This document shows positions 17,921 through 26,679 of a stretch of 64,000 bases of DNA, piece by piece. A program made the translations under genes and the position numbers. The notes under the pieces are model-generated. The model was not told where the DNA came from. It saw only the letters and a list, made by a program, of their open reading frames with translations, and did no database searches. Source of the stretch: Methanosarcina thermophila TM-1 (lineage in GTDB: Archaea > Halobacteriota > Methanosarcinia > Methanosarcinales > Methanosarcinaceae); NCBI RefSeq assembly GCF_000969885.1, contig NZ_CP009501.1, positions 620,001 to 684,000 of the forward strand, in the 5' to 3' direction. Position 1 is the first letter of the stretch; each line of letters begins with the position of its first letter.

Positions 17921-18147
17921 CTCAATTACTCCCTTATTATTTGTGCAATTCTGTAGCATGGCTTTGATATCGCATCTGGCAGCATGGTTTTTGGTATAAT
18001 GATTAAAGCAAAATCCAAGCAAAGTTCAGTTTGAATCTATCCTGAAAGAATCCTGAACAAATCTTAATGAACCTTGAATGGATTTTGAGAGGATTTTTCA
18101 ACCCTGTCCAGCAGGCTGAAAGCTCCGAAAAGTCTGAAAAATAGTTA

Positions 18148-18951
18148 TTAACGCCAGCAAATGCCCTGGACAAATTCTTTCGTTTTATCAAAAACAGAAT
18201 CACTTTCCATAAGTGCAGATCCTATGAGCACGGCATCTGCGCCTGCCTGGACTGCCCTCCGAACATCCTCTACTCTGTTCATCCCGCTTTCGCTTATTAT
18301 AAGGTGCCTGGTCCCATGGTCAAGGTCGTATTCCCGGATAAGAGGAGCCAGTTCTTCCGTGGTAGCGAGGTTAGTTTTAAGTGTCTCAAAGCTCCGGTTA
18401 TTTATTCCTATAATTCTTGCATCAGTTTTCAGGGCGGATTCAAGTTCTTCTCTGTTATGGACCTCAACCAGTGGCTCAAGTCCTTTTTCAAGGGCAAGCT
18501 CAACAAAAAGCTCAAGTTCTTCCCCAAGAATGCCTGCAATGAGAAGCACAAGATCACTTTCGGCTTCTTCAAGCTGTCTTTTGTCAATAATAAAGTCTTT
18601 TCTCAGAACAGGCAAACATACGGCTTTTCGGACTGTATCCAGGTTTTCAAGCGAACCCCGGAATACTCCGGGCTCAGTCAGAACAGACACTGCAACAGCA
18701 CCTGCTTCTTCCATCTCCCTGGCAAGCCTGGCTGCCATTTCAGGCGAAATATCCCTGAAAGTTCTCCCTGGTGATGCGGGCTTAATCTCTGCAATTACAG
18801 GCACCCGCCCGTCATTCTTTGCATCTGCCACCGCAGAGAAAAAATCCCTTTTCTCAAAGCCCGTACTCAGGTCTTCACGGCAGGTTTGTGACCCGAAAGC
18901 CTGTACGCGGGTTTTTGTTGTGTTGAGGATATGGAGGATTGAAGTGTGCAT
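18148..18951 (-). CDS. trpC: Indole-3-glycerol phosphate synthase
   Basis: This 267-residue (beta/alpha)8 enzyme makes indole-3-glycerol phosphate. The catalytic lysines and glutamates lie in I-A-E-I-K-P-A-S-P, L-R-K-D-F-I-I-D, G-L-E-P-L-V-E-V-H and I-G-I-N-N-R; the phosphate site is S-E-S-G and G-S-A-L-M. It is the first gene of the operon trpC-B-A-D-F-E-G. The start codon is preceded by GTGAT (weak match to the anti-Shine-Dalgarno), which forms part of a palindrome. Confidence 0.92.
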   Translation of the reverse strand: MHTSILHILNTTKTRVQAFGSQTCREDLSTGFEKRDFFSAVADAKNDGRVPVIAEIKPASPGRTFRDISPEMAARLAREMEEAGAVAVSVLTEPGVFRGSLENLDTVRKAVCLPVLRKDFIIDKRQLEEAESDLVLLIAGILGEELELFVELALEKGLEPLVEVHNREELESALKTDARIIGINNRSFETLKTNLATTEELAPLIREYDLDHGTRHLIISESGMNRVEDVRRAVQAGADAVLIGSALMESDSVFDKTKEFVQGICWR

Positions 18952-18957
18952 TGTTTA

Positions 18958-18987
18958 TCACTGATGTATATTTATGCTCATCAGTGA
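18958..18987 (-). promoter_or_regulatory. Palindrome at the trp operon start (putative operator or leader hairpin)
   Basis: TCACTGATG (18958-18966) and CATCAGTGA (18979-18987) form a perfect 9-bp inverted repeat with a 12-bp spacer, 7 bp upstream of the trpC ATG. With the candidate TATA box at 19001-19013 the transcript should start inside this element. It could bind a dimeric repressor at the start site. If the transcript begins upstream of it, it could instead form an RNA hairpin covering the GTGAT ribosome binding site. Confidence 0.45.
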
Positions 18988-19000
18988 CTAATGACGGACA

Positions 19001-19013
19001 TAGTATAAATAGA
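19001..19013 (-). promoter_or_regulatory. Candidate TATA box of the trp operon
   Basis: On the minus strand CTATTTATACTA resembles an archaeal TATA element. It lies about 50 bp upstream of the trpC ATG and about 25 bp from the centre of the palindrome. No tryptophan repressor gene is recognisable in this window. Confidence 0.4.
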
Positions 19014-19371
19014 TTTTGGGTAAGGTTGTGTAGTTTATGGAGTTAAGATCTTTCTACCCTCATTAAAAAAATCGGGGACTAAAATTGATGCATATCAATA
19101 AATAAGTCCCATTATTGCTTTGAATTGCAGCAATCTGATAATACTATATTTTCACATTACTTTCCACAGAAACAGATACCTCTCCGTGTACTGGTGATAT
19201 GAAGAGGTTGTATAAGCCCGGCTGCCTGTTAGAAAGAGAAGCCCAAGAATATAGTTTCTAATTATACCTTCTCAGGAAATTTTATACTATTATTCCAATT
19301 AGTGAGTATCTTATATTATGCCAATTGACAAAACGCAATTATTAGAAATCATTGAAAATCAGGTGATATAT

Positions 19372-19704
19372 ATGGCAATTTCTGGACAGTGGAATCTTCA
19401 TTATAGTTGGGGCTGCAGTGGAAGTTACATTCAGGTTGGGATAACTTTCAATAGTAATGGCACTTTCAGTATCCCATCACAAAACCTTGCTGGAAGATGG
19501 ACTCAAAACGATGGAATGATACTCTGGCAGTTTAATAACAATGCAAGTTACGGGGGAAATCTTGCTGGAAACGCAATGGTTGGTATAATGTCTACCTTTG
19601 CCGGATTAAATGGCTGCTGGTATGCAATAAAGGCAGGAAGCACAGTAATGCCGGCTGAAGAGGAAAAGGTAGAATTTGACGCAGCCGGCGAAGAGGTGAA
19701 ATAA
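19372..19704 (+). CDS. Hypothetical small beta-rich protein
   Basis: This protein of 110 residues starts at ATG 19372, which has a near-perfect AGGTGAT 5 nt upstream; a start at 19318 is possible but has no such site. It is rich in aromatic and Gly/Asn residues with alternating patterns (G-Q-W-N-L-H-Y-S-W-G-C, F-N-S-N-G-T-F, G-R-W-T-Q-N-D-G), suggesting a small beta-barrel or sandwich, and has two cysteines that could pair. The tail is acidic. No signal peptide. I do not recognise the family; a lipocalin-like ligand-binding fold is only a guess. Confidence 0.6.
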   Translation: MAISGQWNLHYSWGCSGSYIQVGITFNSNGTFSIPSQNLAGRWTQNDGMILWQFNNNASYGGNLAGNAMVGIMSTFAGLNGCWYAIKAGSTVMPAEEEKVEFDAAGEEVK

Positions 19705-19864
19705 CAAAAACAAGTGGATTATTTGAAAAGTTGTCAAAATGAGTATTTACCAGACATTTGCTCACAAAGCCTGTACATCCAAAGCATCCTTCTCGATTTC
19801 ATTATTAACGTTAATCCTCTAGATTTCAGTATTAGCATTAACCCTTCAGATTTCACTATCAACC

Positions 19865-20233
19865 TCAGCCCAGCACCTCTACCATTGTTTCTAGGCATTT
19901 GAGCATATTTGCATTTGTGGACATGCTGCTGTCAGGCTCTCCAAAGATCGAATTGGCAACTTCTATCATATCTCCCATGTATTCGAGGCTTGTATTGAGC
20001 TGTGCCCTATTTTCATTCAAGGAAATCAACGCAGTTTCCATTTCGCTCAGGTTTTCAGGAGCCTGTTCGATCTGTTCAGTTCCATTGTATGTTAATGCAG
20101 AATTCGTTTTCTCAATTTCATCCACCAGAATATTCTCCACTTTGTGATTTAATGCTACCGAAACTGGAAGCACCAGTAGCACAACCAGGAGAATTGCTGC
20201 TATCTGCAGGTAAAATCCCCGGCGTCTCTCCAT
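19865..20233 (-). CDS. Small anchored protein with exported coiled-coil domain
   Basis: This protein of 122 residues starts at ATG 20233 with GGGGGA about 7 nt upstream (a GTG at 20254 is less likely). M-E-R-R-R is followed by one hydrophobic helix (I-A-A-I-L-L-V-V-L-L-V-L-P-V-S-V-A-L), then a polar helical domain of about 85 residues with heptad-like leucines and several N-x-S/T sequons, consistent with an extracytoplasmic domain held by an N-terminal anchor. No family recognised. It is convergent with the gene at 19372. Confidence 0.6.
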   Translation of the reverse strand: MERRRGFYLQIAAILLVVLLVLPVSVALNHKVENILVDEIEKTNSALTYNGTEQIEQAPENLSEMETALISLNENRAQLNTSLEYMGDMIEVANSIFGEPDSSMSTNANMLKCLETMVEVLG

Positions 20234-20476
20234 AAGAATTTCCCCCACTGTCACTTATCTAGATTTAATAAAAGTTTCCTCCTTGGTAGGAAATAATCTA
20301 ATTAGTATATAAAAAATTAGTTATTCGTATAAAATTACAAATCAAGTATAACACATTGTAAAGAGCAAAGAATCCCTAAAAACCCTAGAGAAATGTTATC
20401 CAGCTTATTAGCTGTTAGCCTCAGTGAACGAAATATGATGGTGCCGTCAATAAACTGATACTTTTCCTCTAAATTA

Positions 20477-20575
20477 GCCCTCTTGAGCGAAGCGAAAAGG
20501 GCAGCGTGCTGTTGCACTTGCAGTGCAACTCCTAGAAAATCTTCGATTTTCTGTGATCCCGAAGCGCAATTCGGG
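20477..20575. repeat. Array of four consecutive hairpins upstream of the cyclophilin gene
   Basis: Four inverted repeats follow each other within 100 bp. A: GCCCTCTT/AAAAGGGC (20477-20502, one mismatch). B: GTTGCACT/AGTGCAAC (20511-20529, 8 bp, 3-nt loop). C: AGAAAATC/GATTTTCT (20534-20552, 8 bp, 3-nt loop). D: CCCGAA/TTCGGG (20558-20575). The regular spacing looks like a dispersed palindromic element or a structured RNA. The sequence around it (GAGCGAAGCGAAAAGG, GGCAGCGAAGC) is internally repetitive. Confidence 0.5.
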
Positions 20576-20693
20576 CGGTACGGAACTCGGGCAGCGAAGC
20601 ATTTACATGCAAGACGAACATAAAGTGCACAAAAAGCTGCCAGAAAGGTTTGCGCAATAAAGACTAAACCAAAAGACTATCAGAGGAAAATTA

Positions 20694-21161
20694 ATGGTTG
20701 TTTGGAAGGGAAAGAAAGTGGTCCTGCATACCACTATGGGCGATATAACAATTGAACTGTTTGAAGACATGCCAATTACGGCAGGAAATTTCGCAAAACT
20801 TGTTGAGCAAGGTTTCTATGATGGAGTTATTTTCCACAGGGTAATTGACAACTTCATGATTCAAGGCGGAGATCCGACAGGTACGGGCATGGGTGGACCT
20901 GGCTATACTATTCCGGATGAGTTTACAAACCACAACCGGAACGACAGAGGCACCATAGCAATGGCAAATGCAGGTCCCAATACCGGTGGCAGCCAGTTCT
21001 TTATAAACCTCGTGAATAACAATTATCTCGATAAAATGCACCCTGTTTTCGGGAAGGTAGTTGATGGCATGGATGTTGTGGATTCTATCGGTAAGGTGAA
21101 GACTGACCGCCAAGATCGTCCGAAAACTGAGGTAAAAATTATAAAGGCTGAACTGGTCTAA
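20694..21161 (+). CDS. Peptidyl-prolyl cis-trans isomerase, cyclophilin type
   Basis: This 155-residue single-domain cyclophilin accelerates proline isomerisation during folding. The active-site motifs are present: F-H-R-V, F-M-I-Q-G-G-D-P-T-G-T-G, and G-S-Q-F-F-I, followed by H-P-V-F-G-K-V. It has no signal peptide, so it is cytoplasmic. The ATG is preceded by GAGGAAA. The gene stands alone. Confidence 0.93.
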   Translation: MVVWKGKKVVLHTTMGDITIELFEDMPITAGNFAKLVEQGFYDGVIFHRVIDNFMIQGGDPTGTGMGGPGYTIPDEFTNHNRNDRGTIAMANAGPNTGGSQFFINLVNNNYLDKMHPVFGKVVDGMDVVDSIGKVKTDRQDRPKTEVKIIKAELV

Positions 21162-21375
21162 AATTTCTTTTATTTAAGGGTAATCCCTGCTCTTATTTTT
21201 ACTCTTTTTTATTTTTTAATTTTCTACTCTATTTTAATTTTTAACTTCTTTTAATTTTTAATTTCTTTTAATTTTTTAATCTTTTTAATTTTTAATCTTT
21301 TTTAATTTTTTAATCATTTTTACTCTTCTTTACTTTTTTTCTCTTTGTTCTTACTCTCTGTTTTCTTAACTTTTC
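21162..21375 (+). terminator. Long T-rich terminator region
   Basis: A stretch of about 200 bp composed almost entirely of T-runs broken by AA (repeats of the type CTTTTAATTTTTAAT) follows the cyclophilin stop codon. Oligo-T tracts terminate archaeal transcription without a hairpin. The internal similarity suggests the tract expanded by duplication. Confidence 0.6.
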
Positions 21376-21412
21376 TTTCTAATCGAAATTACTGACCGCA
21401 TTTTCGGATACA

Positions 21413-23164
21413 ATGATAAAAAAGCCCGTCCAATATGAATATAATTTCTTTTTGCGGAAATTGAAGCCTGCTGAATTTTCACAGGAGAAGAGATTTGTGT
21501 GGGAAACAGAAGAAGGATTAGATTTTCTGGCAAGTGAAACCCTTAAAGCCAGATATCTGCTTGAGGGAGAAAAGGATTGGAACGATATTTGTGAGAGAGT
21601 TGCAAAGGCAATAGCGACAAGTGAAAAAGAGTATCTGGAGTTTAAAGACCTAATCATCAAAAAAATCTTTCTTCCGAGCTCTCCCACGCTCATGAATGCG
21701 GGCACAGAATTCGGACAGCTTGCAGCCTGTTTTGTAATACCCGTTGAGGACAGCGTTGAGGAGATCTTTAATTCGATCAAAATCGCAGCCCTGATTCAAA
21801 AAACTGGAGGAGGCACAGGTTTTAATTTTTCAAAAATACGCTCTGGCTGTTCTTCCGGCTCCTGTGCTGATAAAGAAGAGATCGGTCCTGTATCCGTCAT
21901 GAAACTTTTCAATGAGGCAACTGAAATCGTAAAGCGATATGGAAAACGCCGGGGAGCCAATATGGGCATCCTTGATATTTCCCACAATGACATTCTTTCT
22001 TTTATCAGGGCAAAACGTGTAGAGGGAGAATTAAGCAATTTCAATATCTCGGTCATGATTCCTGACGCTTTCATGGAACTCGTTGAGGCTGATAGGGTCG
22101 ATGAAGTCTGGAACAGACAGACAGGTCTGACGGTTGGGCAGATCTTTTCTGAAATTGTTGAGGGAATCTGGAGAAACGGCGAACCAGGAGTTCTTTTTTA
22201 TGACCGCATAAATAGAGACAATTTCACGCCCGCACTTGGCGACATCTCGGCTACCAATCCTTGCGGGGAAGAACCGCTTCTGCCATTTGAATCCTGCAAC
22301 CTGGGTAGCATTAACCTTTCCCTTTTCGTTGTTGACGGAAAAGTAAACTGGGATTTTCTAAGGGAAGTAGCCGGAAAAGCTATCCGTTTCCTGGATAATG
22401 AAATTGACAAGAATGCATATCCTGTACCAGAGATCGAGGCTGCAACAAAAAAGACCCGGAAAGCAGGGCTTGGGGTAATGGGTTTCCATGATATGCTTTT
22501 GAAGCTTGGGTTGCCTTATGACTCCCTGGAAGCTCTTGAGCTTGCGGAAAAACTTATGGAACAGATTACCTGGGCTGCAATTCGGGAATCCAGAAAACTC
22601 GCTGCGGAAAAAGGACCTTTTCCGGAATTTGAGGACTCCACATGGGAACTTCCGATGAGAAATGCAGCATTAACTGCGATCGCCCCAACAGGCACAATTA
22701 GCATTCTTGCCAGTTGCTCTTCAGGAATTGAACCAGTTTTCAGCTGGGTATACAGGCGAACTCAGCTCTCAGGCAGGAAATTCACGCTTGTTCATCCTTT
22801 GTTTAAAGCACACTTTAAATCAAAACTGACCGAGACTGACTATAACTGGCTTCTTGAGCACGTCTATAAGTACGGTACCCTGCAGAACGTGGAAAAACCT
22901 GAACTCGTAAGTGAAGAAGAAAAGCGGCTCTTCAGGTCAGCCCTTGATATTGATTGGAAGGCTCATATTGATGTACAGGCGGCATTTCAAAAGCACTGTC
23001 ACGGCGGTATTTCGAAAACTATCAATATGCCTCATTCTGCAGGAAAAGAGGATATTAAGCAAGCTTTGATTTATGCCTGGAGGCATGGGCTCAAAGGACT
23101 TACCATCTACAGGACAGGAAGCAGGCAGTATGTGGTACTCAGCCTGCAAAAATCTCAAGACTAA
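21413..23164 (+). CDS. nrdJ: Adenosylcobalamin-dependent (class II) ribonucleotide reductase
   Basis: This 583-residue enzyme reduces ribonucleotides to deoxyribonucleotides with a B12-derived radical. Visible are the redox cysteine region G-Q-L-A-A-C-F, the T-G-G-G-T-G-F-N-F-S substrate loop, the radical cysteine in N-P-C-G-E-E, the partner cysteine in E-S-C-N-L-G-S-I-N-L and the P-T-G-T-I-S loop. There is no N-terminal ATP-cone, and the protein ends shortly after Y-R-T-G-S-R without the C-terminal C-x2-C pair that many class II enzymes use for re-reduction. The start is ATG 21413 with only a weak ribosome binding site. Confidence 0.9.
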   Translation: MIKKPVQYEYNFFLRKLKPAEFSQEKRFVWETEEGLDFLASETLKARYLLEGEKDWNDICERVAKAIATSEKEYLEFKDLIIKKIFLPSSPTLMNAGTEFGQLAACFVIPVEDSVEEIFNSIKIAALIQKTGGGTGFNFSKIRSGCSSGSCADKEEIGPVSVMKLFNEATEIVKRYGKRRGANMGILDISHNDILSFIRAKRVEGELSNFNISVMIPDAFMELVEADRVDEVWNRQTGLTVGQIFSEIVEGIWRNGEPGVLFYDRINRDNFTPALGDISATNPCGEEPLLPFESCNLGSINLSLFVVDGKVNWDFLREVAGKAIRFLDNEIDKNAYPVPEIEAATKKTRKAGLGVMGFHDMLLKLGLPYDSLEALELAEKLMEQITWAAIRESRKLAAEKGPFPEFEDSTWELPMRNAALTAIAPTGTISILASCSSGIEPVFSWVYRRTQLSGRKFTLVHPLFKAHFKSKLTETDYNWLLEHVYKYGTLQNVEKPELVSEEEKRLFRSALDIDWKAHIDVQAAFQKHCHGGISKTINMPHSAGKEDIKQALIYAWRHGLKGLTIYRTGSRQYVVLSLQKSQD

Positions 23165-23307
23165 AACACAGCGTTTAAATAGGGCTTTGTGCCCTTAAAG
23201 CTTATTAATTATACACAAAACAAGATCGGGAGAAAACTTATTAATTATTATTAGAAAGTATTATCTTACTAAAAATATATATACATTCCTTTCCTTCTAA
23301 ATAATCT

Positions 23308-24273
23308 ATGACTGCTGTTACTAATCATCATCTGGAACTGTTAATCGCTTGCATAATTTACGGTACTGTCGGAATCTACATGCAACACCTGGATGATATG
23401 TCCATTGGTTCGATTATTTTTTATAGAGTGCTATTCGGACTTTCAGCCATTATGCTTTATCTGGCAGTTACCGGAAATTTAAATCAACTCGCATTGAAAA
23501 GAAAGAAGAACTACCTGCTCCTCCTCGGGATCCTGTATGTTTTGCAAATGTTTTCATATTATTCAGCAATTCGCTATTTAGGAGCTTCTTCAGCCGTTCT
23601 GCTTCTTTATACAGATCCTATTTATCTAACAATCCTTGCCCCCCTCCTGCTTGGAGAAAAGAATACAGGAAAAACCATCTTTGCACTTTTCTTGGGCTTG
23701 ATAGGAGTCTTCTATGTAACAAGGCCAGAAGGAGGTTTTGAACAGCTTGAATTCGGGAGTGATTATCTTAAGGGAGTGCTTTTCGGGCTTGCAGGAGGCC
23801 TTTTCAGCAGCGGTGTAATAATCTCAGTTCGTTACCTCAGAGATGAATATAATGGGCTCACCCAGCTCTTCTGGCAAAGTGTAATCAGCCTGTTCTTCTT
23901 TTCACCATTTGCAGTTTCCGTTCCACGGAATGTGCTTGCTGAAAACCTTCCAGTCCTTGTACTCTTCGGGGTATTAATAACAGGCGTCGGGGCGGTGTTT
24001 TATATAAGGGGTGTAACAGGCGTGAACGCAGTTACAGCCAGCATCCTTACTCTGCTTGAGCCGGTCTCCTGTATATTTTTTGATTACACTATACTTGGAA
24101 ACCCGATTCACAGTGGGATGCTTACTGGCTGCATTTTCATCCTTGCGGCAGCAATTGTTATAAGCCTGGACGACTCGGTTTCTCTAAGAAAACTGTTTAT
24201 ATGGGACAGAATAACCTTCAACAAGGGAGCTTTTGTCAGAAGAAAACCGGTTTTAAGAGCACATAATAAGTAA
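23308..24273 (+). CDS. EamA/DMT-family transporter, copy 1
   Basis: This 321-residue membrane protein has ten predicted helices in two EamA half-repeats, characteristic of the drug/metabolite transporter superfamily. Signature elements include I-I-Y-G-T-V-G-I in helix 1, Y-Y-S-A-I-R-Y-L-G-A-S-S-A-V-L-L and the second-half L-T-L-L-E-P-V-S. A basic C-terminal tail of about 35 residues follows the last helix. The substrate is unknown; relatives export amino acids or metabolites. The neighbouring gene at 24379 is a paralogue, so this is a tandem duplication. Confidence 0.85.
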   Translation: MTAVTNHHLELLIACIIYGTVGIYMQHLDDMSIGSIIFYRVLFGLSAIMLYLAVTGNLNQLALKRKKNYLLLLGILYVLQMFSYYSAIRYLGASSAVLLLYTDPIYLTILAPLLLGEKNTGKTIFALFLGLIGVFYVTRPEGGFEQLEFGSDYLKGVLFGLAGGLFSSGVIISVRYLRDEYNGLTQLFWQSVISLFFFSPFAVSVPRNVLAENLPVLVLFGVLITGVGAVFYIRGVTGVNAVTASILTLLEPVSCIFFDYTILGNPIHSGMLTGCIFILAAAIVISLDDSVSLRKLFIWDRITFNKGAFVRRKPVLRAHNK

Positions 24274-24340
24274 AAGTTTCTTTTAATCTTTCTTTTACTT
24301 TATTTTTTATCTTTTATTAAAATTTTAATCTTTTCTTGCC
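24274..24340 (+). terminator. T-rich terminator after EamA copy 1
   Basis: Consecutive T-runs (TTTCTTTTAATCTTTCTTTTAC and similar) directly follow the stop codon, consistent with oligo-T termination. Copy 2 therefore probably has its own promoter. Confidence 0.45.
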
Positions 24341-24378
24341 CATAAAGGTATATATCAGCAAGCTTTTAACTCTCGTCC

Positions 24379-25251
24379 ATGCCTGTGCAAGAAAGCTCAT
24401 TAAAACCGCATTTTGAAGTTATAACTGGCAGCATAATTTACGGTACTATAGGGGTTTTTCTGAATATGACTGAAGATATGTCAGCAGGATCCCTCCTTTT
24501 CTCAAGGCTCTTTTTTGGCTTCTTTATCATTCTCTTTTACCTGTTGCTCAACAGAGAAATCGAGCAGCTAAGACCTAAAAAGAGAAGAAAGTACTTATTG
24601 CTCCTTGGCTTTTCAAATGCAGTAACAGGCATATGTTATTTTTCATCTATCCAATATAGTGGAGTCTCGGTAGCTGTCCTTCTGTTTTATACGGCTCCAA
24701 TATACGTTAATATACTAGCTCCACCCATTCTCGGGGAGAGTAGAAGCAGTAACAGCTTTCTATCCCTCCTGCTTGCAATCACGGGAGTTTTATTGATCGC
24801 CCGACCGTCAGAGATTCTGATTGATACAGGTTCTGACTTTCAGAAAGGGTTTATATTCGGGCTGCTATCAGGGCTATCATTCAGTGTGACTATAATAACA
24901 ATCCGATATCTCAGGAACGACTACACAGGAATAGCTCAGACTTTCTGGCTGACAGGTATAAGTCTTCTCTTTACACTGCCAGCCGCACTTGCCACCCCAC
25001 TTGCTGTTTTCGTAAAAAATCTAGACGTCCTGTTTTTCTTCGGCTTAACAATTACCCTTGCGGCTGTAATCTACCTTAAAGGGATCTCAGGAGTCAAGGC
25101 ACAGACAGGAAGTATTCTTGCCCTAATGGAGCCTGTCTCCGGAATTTTCTTTGATGTGACGATCCTTAAAACCCCTCTTTATATCTCGACTTTTCTGGGC
25201 TGTGCTCTGATCCTTGCAGCAGCGTATATTGTAAGTAAAAAAGATGGATAA
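24379..25251 (+). CDS. EamA/DMT-family transporter, copy 2
   Basis: This 290-residue protein with ten predicted helices is parallel to its upstream paralogue: I-I-Y-G-T-I-G-V-F near the start, S-G-V-S-V-A-V-L-L-F-Y-T-A-P-I-Y, and L-A-L-M-E-P-V-S-G-I-F-F in the second half. It lacks the basic tail of copy 1. No obvious ribosome binding site precedes the ATG, and a TATA-like GTATATATC lies about 30 bp upstream, so a short or absent leader is likely. Confidence 0.85.
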   Translation: MPVQESSLKPHFEVITGSIIYGTIGVFLNMTEDMSAGSLLFSRLFFGFFIILFYLLLNREIEQLRPKKRRKYLLLLGFSNAVTGICYFSSIQYSGVSVAVLLFYTAPIYVNILAPPILGESRSSNSFLSLLLAITGVLLIARPSEILIDTGSDFQKGFIFGLLSGLSFSVTIITIRYLRNDYTGIAQTFWLTGISLLFTLPAALATPLAVFVKNLDVLFFFGLTITLAAVIYLKGISGVKAQTGSILALMEPVSGIFFDVTILKTPLYISTFLGCALILAAAYIVSKKDG

Positions 25252-25433
25252 AAAAGTGGAACGAAAGTCTAAACCGCAAGAATGAGATCTACAGCTCCAT
25301 TAATAAGAAAGAAGATAGAATGAAGCCTGGTTCATATTAGAGATTTTCCGCAGGATCCTGGGCTTTGCCCAAAAGCTATTTACTAAAAGAGCCTCTATTT
25401 TTATCACAATGGTTTTGAAAATGCAGGAAAAGC

Positions 25434-26117
25434 ATGACTGAAGAAAGCCCAATTATCGAGCTTAAAAACCTAACAAAAATATATAAAAACGGAATGGAAT
25501 TTCGCGCGCTCGACAATGCAAATCTGAAAATTAAGAAAGGAGAATTTGTAGCAATTGTCGGGCCATCGGGTTCAGGCAAAAGCACTCTTATGCACCTTAT
25601 AGGTCTGCTCGACACTCCAAGTTTTGGGACACTCCTGATAGACGGCAAAGATGTAACGAAAATGTCGGATAAGGAGCGCTCCGAGATGCGGAACAGAATG
25701 CTCGGTTTTGTCTTCCAGTACCATCACCTGCTCCCAGATTTCACAGCCCTGGAAAATGTAGCGATGCCGCTCTTGATTGCGGGAAAAAGCAGGAAAGAAG
25801 CAAAAGAAATTGCCGAAAAACTTCTTAAGGAGGTTGGGCTTGAAGACCGGATGAATCATAAACCCAGTGAGCTTTCAGGAGGGCAGAACCAGAGGGTTGC
25901 AGTAGCAAGAGCACTGAGCTGCTCTCCTGCAATCGTGCTTGGGGACGAGCCTACAGGCAACCTTGATACAAAAACGGGTAACCTGATTTATGATTTGCTC
26001 AGGCGGCTGAACAGGCAGTATAATCAGACCTTTATCGTTGTTACTCATAACGAAGACCTGGCATCAAAAGCTGATAGGATTATCAGACTTGTGGATGGGA
26101 AAATTACAGATCAGTGA
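25434..26117 (+). CDS. ABC transporter ATP-binding protein, LolD/MacB type
   Basis: This 227-residue ATPase has Walker A G-P-S-G-S-G-K-S-T, signature L-S-G-G-Q-N-Q-R and Walker B I-V-L-G-D-E-P-T-G-N-L-D, with H-switch V-V-T-H-N. The Y-x-x-G pattern near the start (K-I-Y-K-N-G) and overall length place it in the LolD/MacB/FtsE group, which powers FtsX-type permeases. AGGAAA lies before the ATG. A fitting permease is encoded not next to it but at 29588, beyond the PPC, regulator and enolase genes. It is followed after 9 bp by the PPC-domain gene. Confidence 0.88.
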   Translation: MTEESPIIELKNLTKIYKNGMEFRALDNANLKIKKGEFVAIVGPSGSGKSTLMHLIGLLDTPSFGTLLIDGKDVTKMSDKERSEMRNRMLGFVFQYHHLLPDFTALENVAMPLLIAGKSRKEAKEIAEKLLKEVGLEDRMNHKPSELSGGQNQRVAVARALSCSPAIVLGDEPTGNLDTKTGNLIYDLLRRLNRQYNQTFIVVTHNEDLASKADRIIRLVDGKITDQ

Positions 26118-26126
26118 GGAGATAAA

Positions 26127-26582
26127 ATGGAATATGCAAAAGGAAGAATAGGCAGGGTGTTTACTGTCAGGATAGATCATGGGGATGACCTGATTCTGGA
26201 GCTGATTAAACTTGCTGAACTGGAGAACATAGAATCTGCTGTCTTTATGCTACTGGGAGCATTAAAAGAAGCAAAACTTGTTACGGGTCCAAAAGAAAAT
26301 AAAATCCCTCCTGAGCCTTTATGGTTCAGTTTCGGTGACGCCCACGAGATCCTGGGAATAGGAGATATTTTTTTAAAGGATGGAAAACCGAAGATCCATC
26401 TGCATACATGTGCAGGTAGAGGAGATAACGCAAAACTTGGGTGCTTGAGAGGTGAGAGCGAAGTTTTTATGGTAGTTGAGGCTTTCGTTTTCGAGCTGGA
26501 GGGCATTTCTGCCAGAAGAGTTGCAGATGAAGAGCAAGGTTTTGCTCCTGTGAATTTTGGGCGGGTCTCAGACCAGGAATAA
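26127..26582 (+). CDS. PPC/DUF296 domain protein
   Basis: This 151-residue protein consists of a single PPC (plant and prokaryote conserved, DUF296) domain, the trimeric fold also found in plant AT-hook proteins. Landmarks are R-I-D-H-G-D-D-L near the start, the G-A-L-K-E-A strand and the metal-site-like H-L-H-T-C-A-G-R-G region. Archaeal members are small cytoplasmic trimers, sometimes proposed to bind DNA; the role here is unknown. The GAGGAG site overlaps the stop of the ABC ATPase gene, so the two are co-translated. Confidence 0.8.
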   Translation: MEYAKGRIGRVFTVRIDHGDDLILELIKLAELENIESAVFMLLGALKEAKLVTGPKENKIPPEPLWFSFGDAHEILGIGDIFLKDGKPKIHLHTCAGRGDNAKLGCLRGESEVFMVVEAFVFELEGISARRVADEEQGFAPVNFGRVSDQE

Positions 26583-26679
26583 CACTCAGATAAAACAGGC
26601 GTTATTATCAGTGCCCGAAAATCTGGTTACAAAAAGAATTAAAAAATAGGCATGCAAAAGATCCGGTATTTTCTCAAGC

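Noticed and set aside
18161-18964. 267-codon open frame antisense to trpC
   Set aside because: It is the shadow of a GC-rich coding frame: serine-rich, no family resemblance, and fully covered by the well-supported trpC gene. Similar antisense frames over trpA/trpD (15223-16074) and marker 8 (48418-48933) were rejected for the same reason.
20335-20517. 60-codon minus-strand frame next to the hairpin array
   Set aside because: No ribosome binding site and no recognisable homology; it partly overlaps hairpins A and B.
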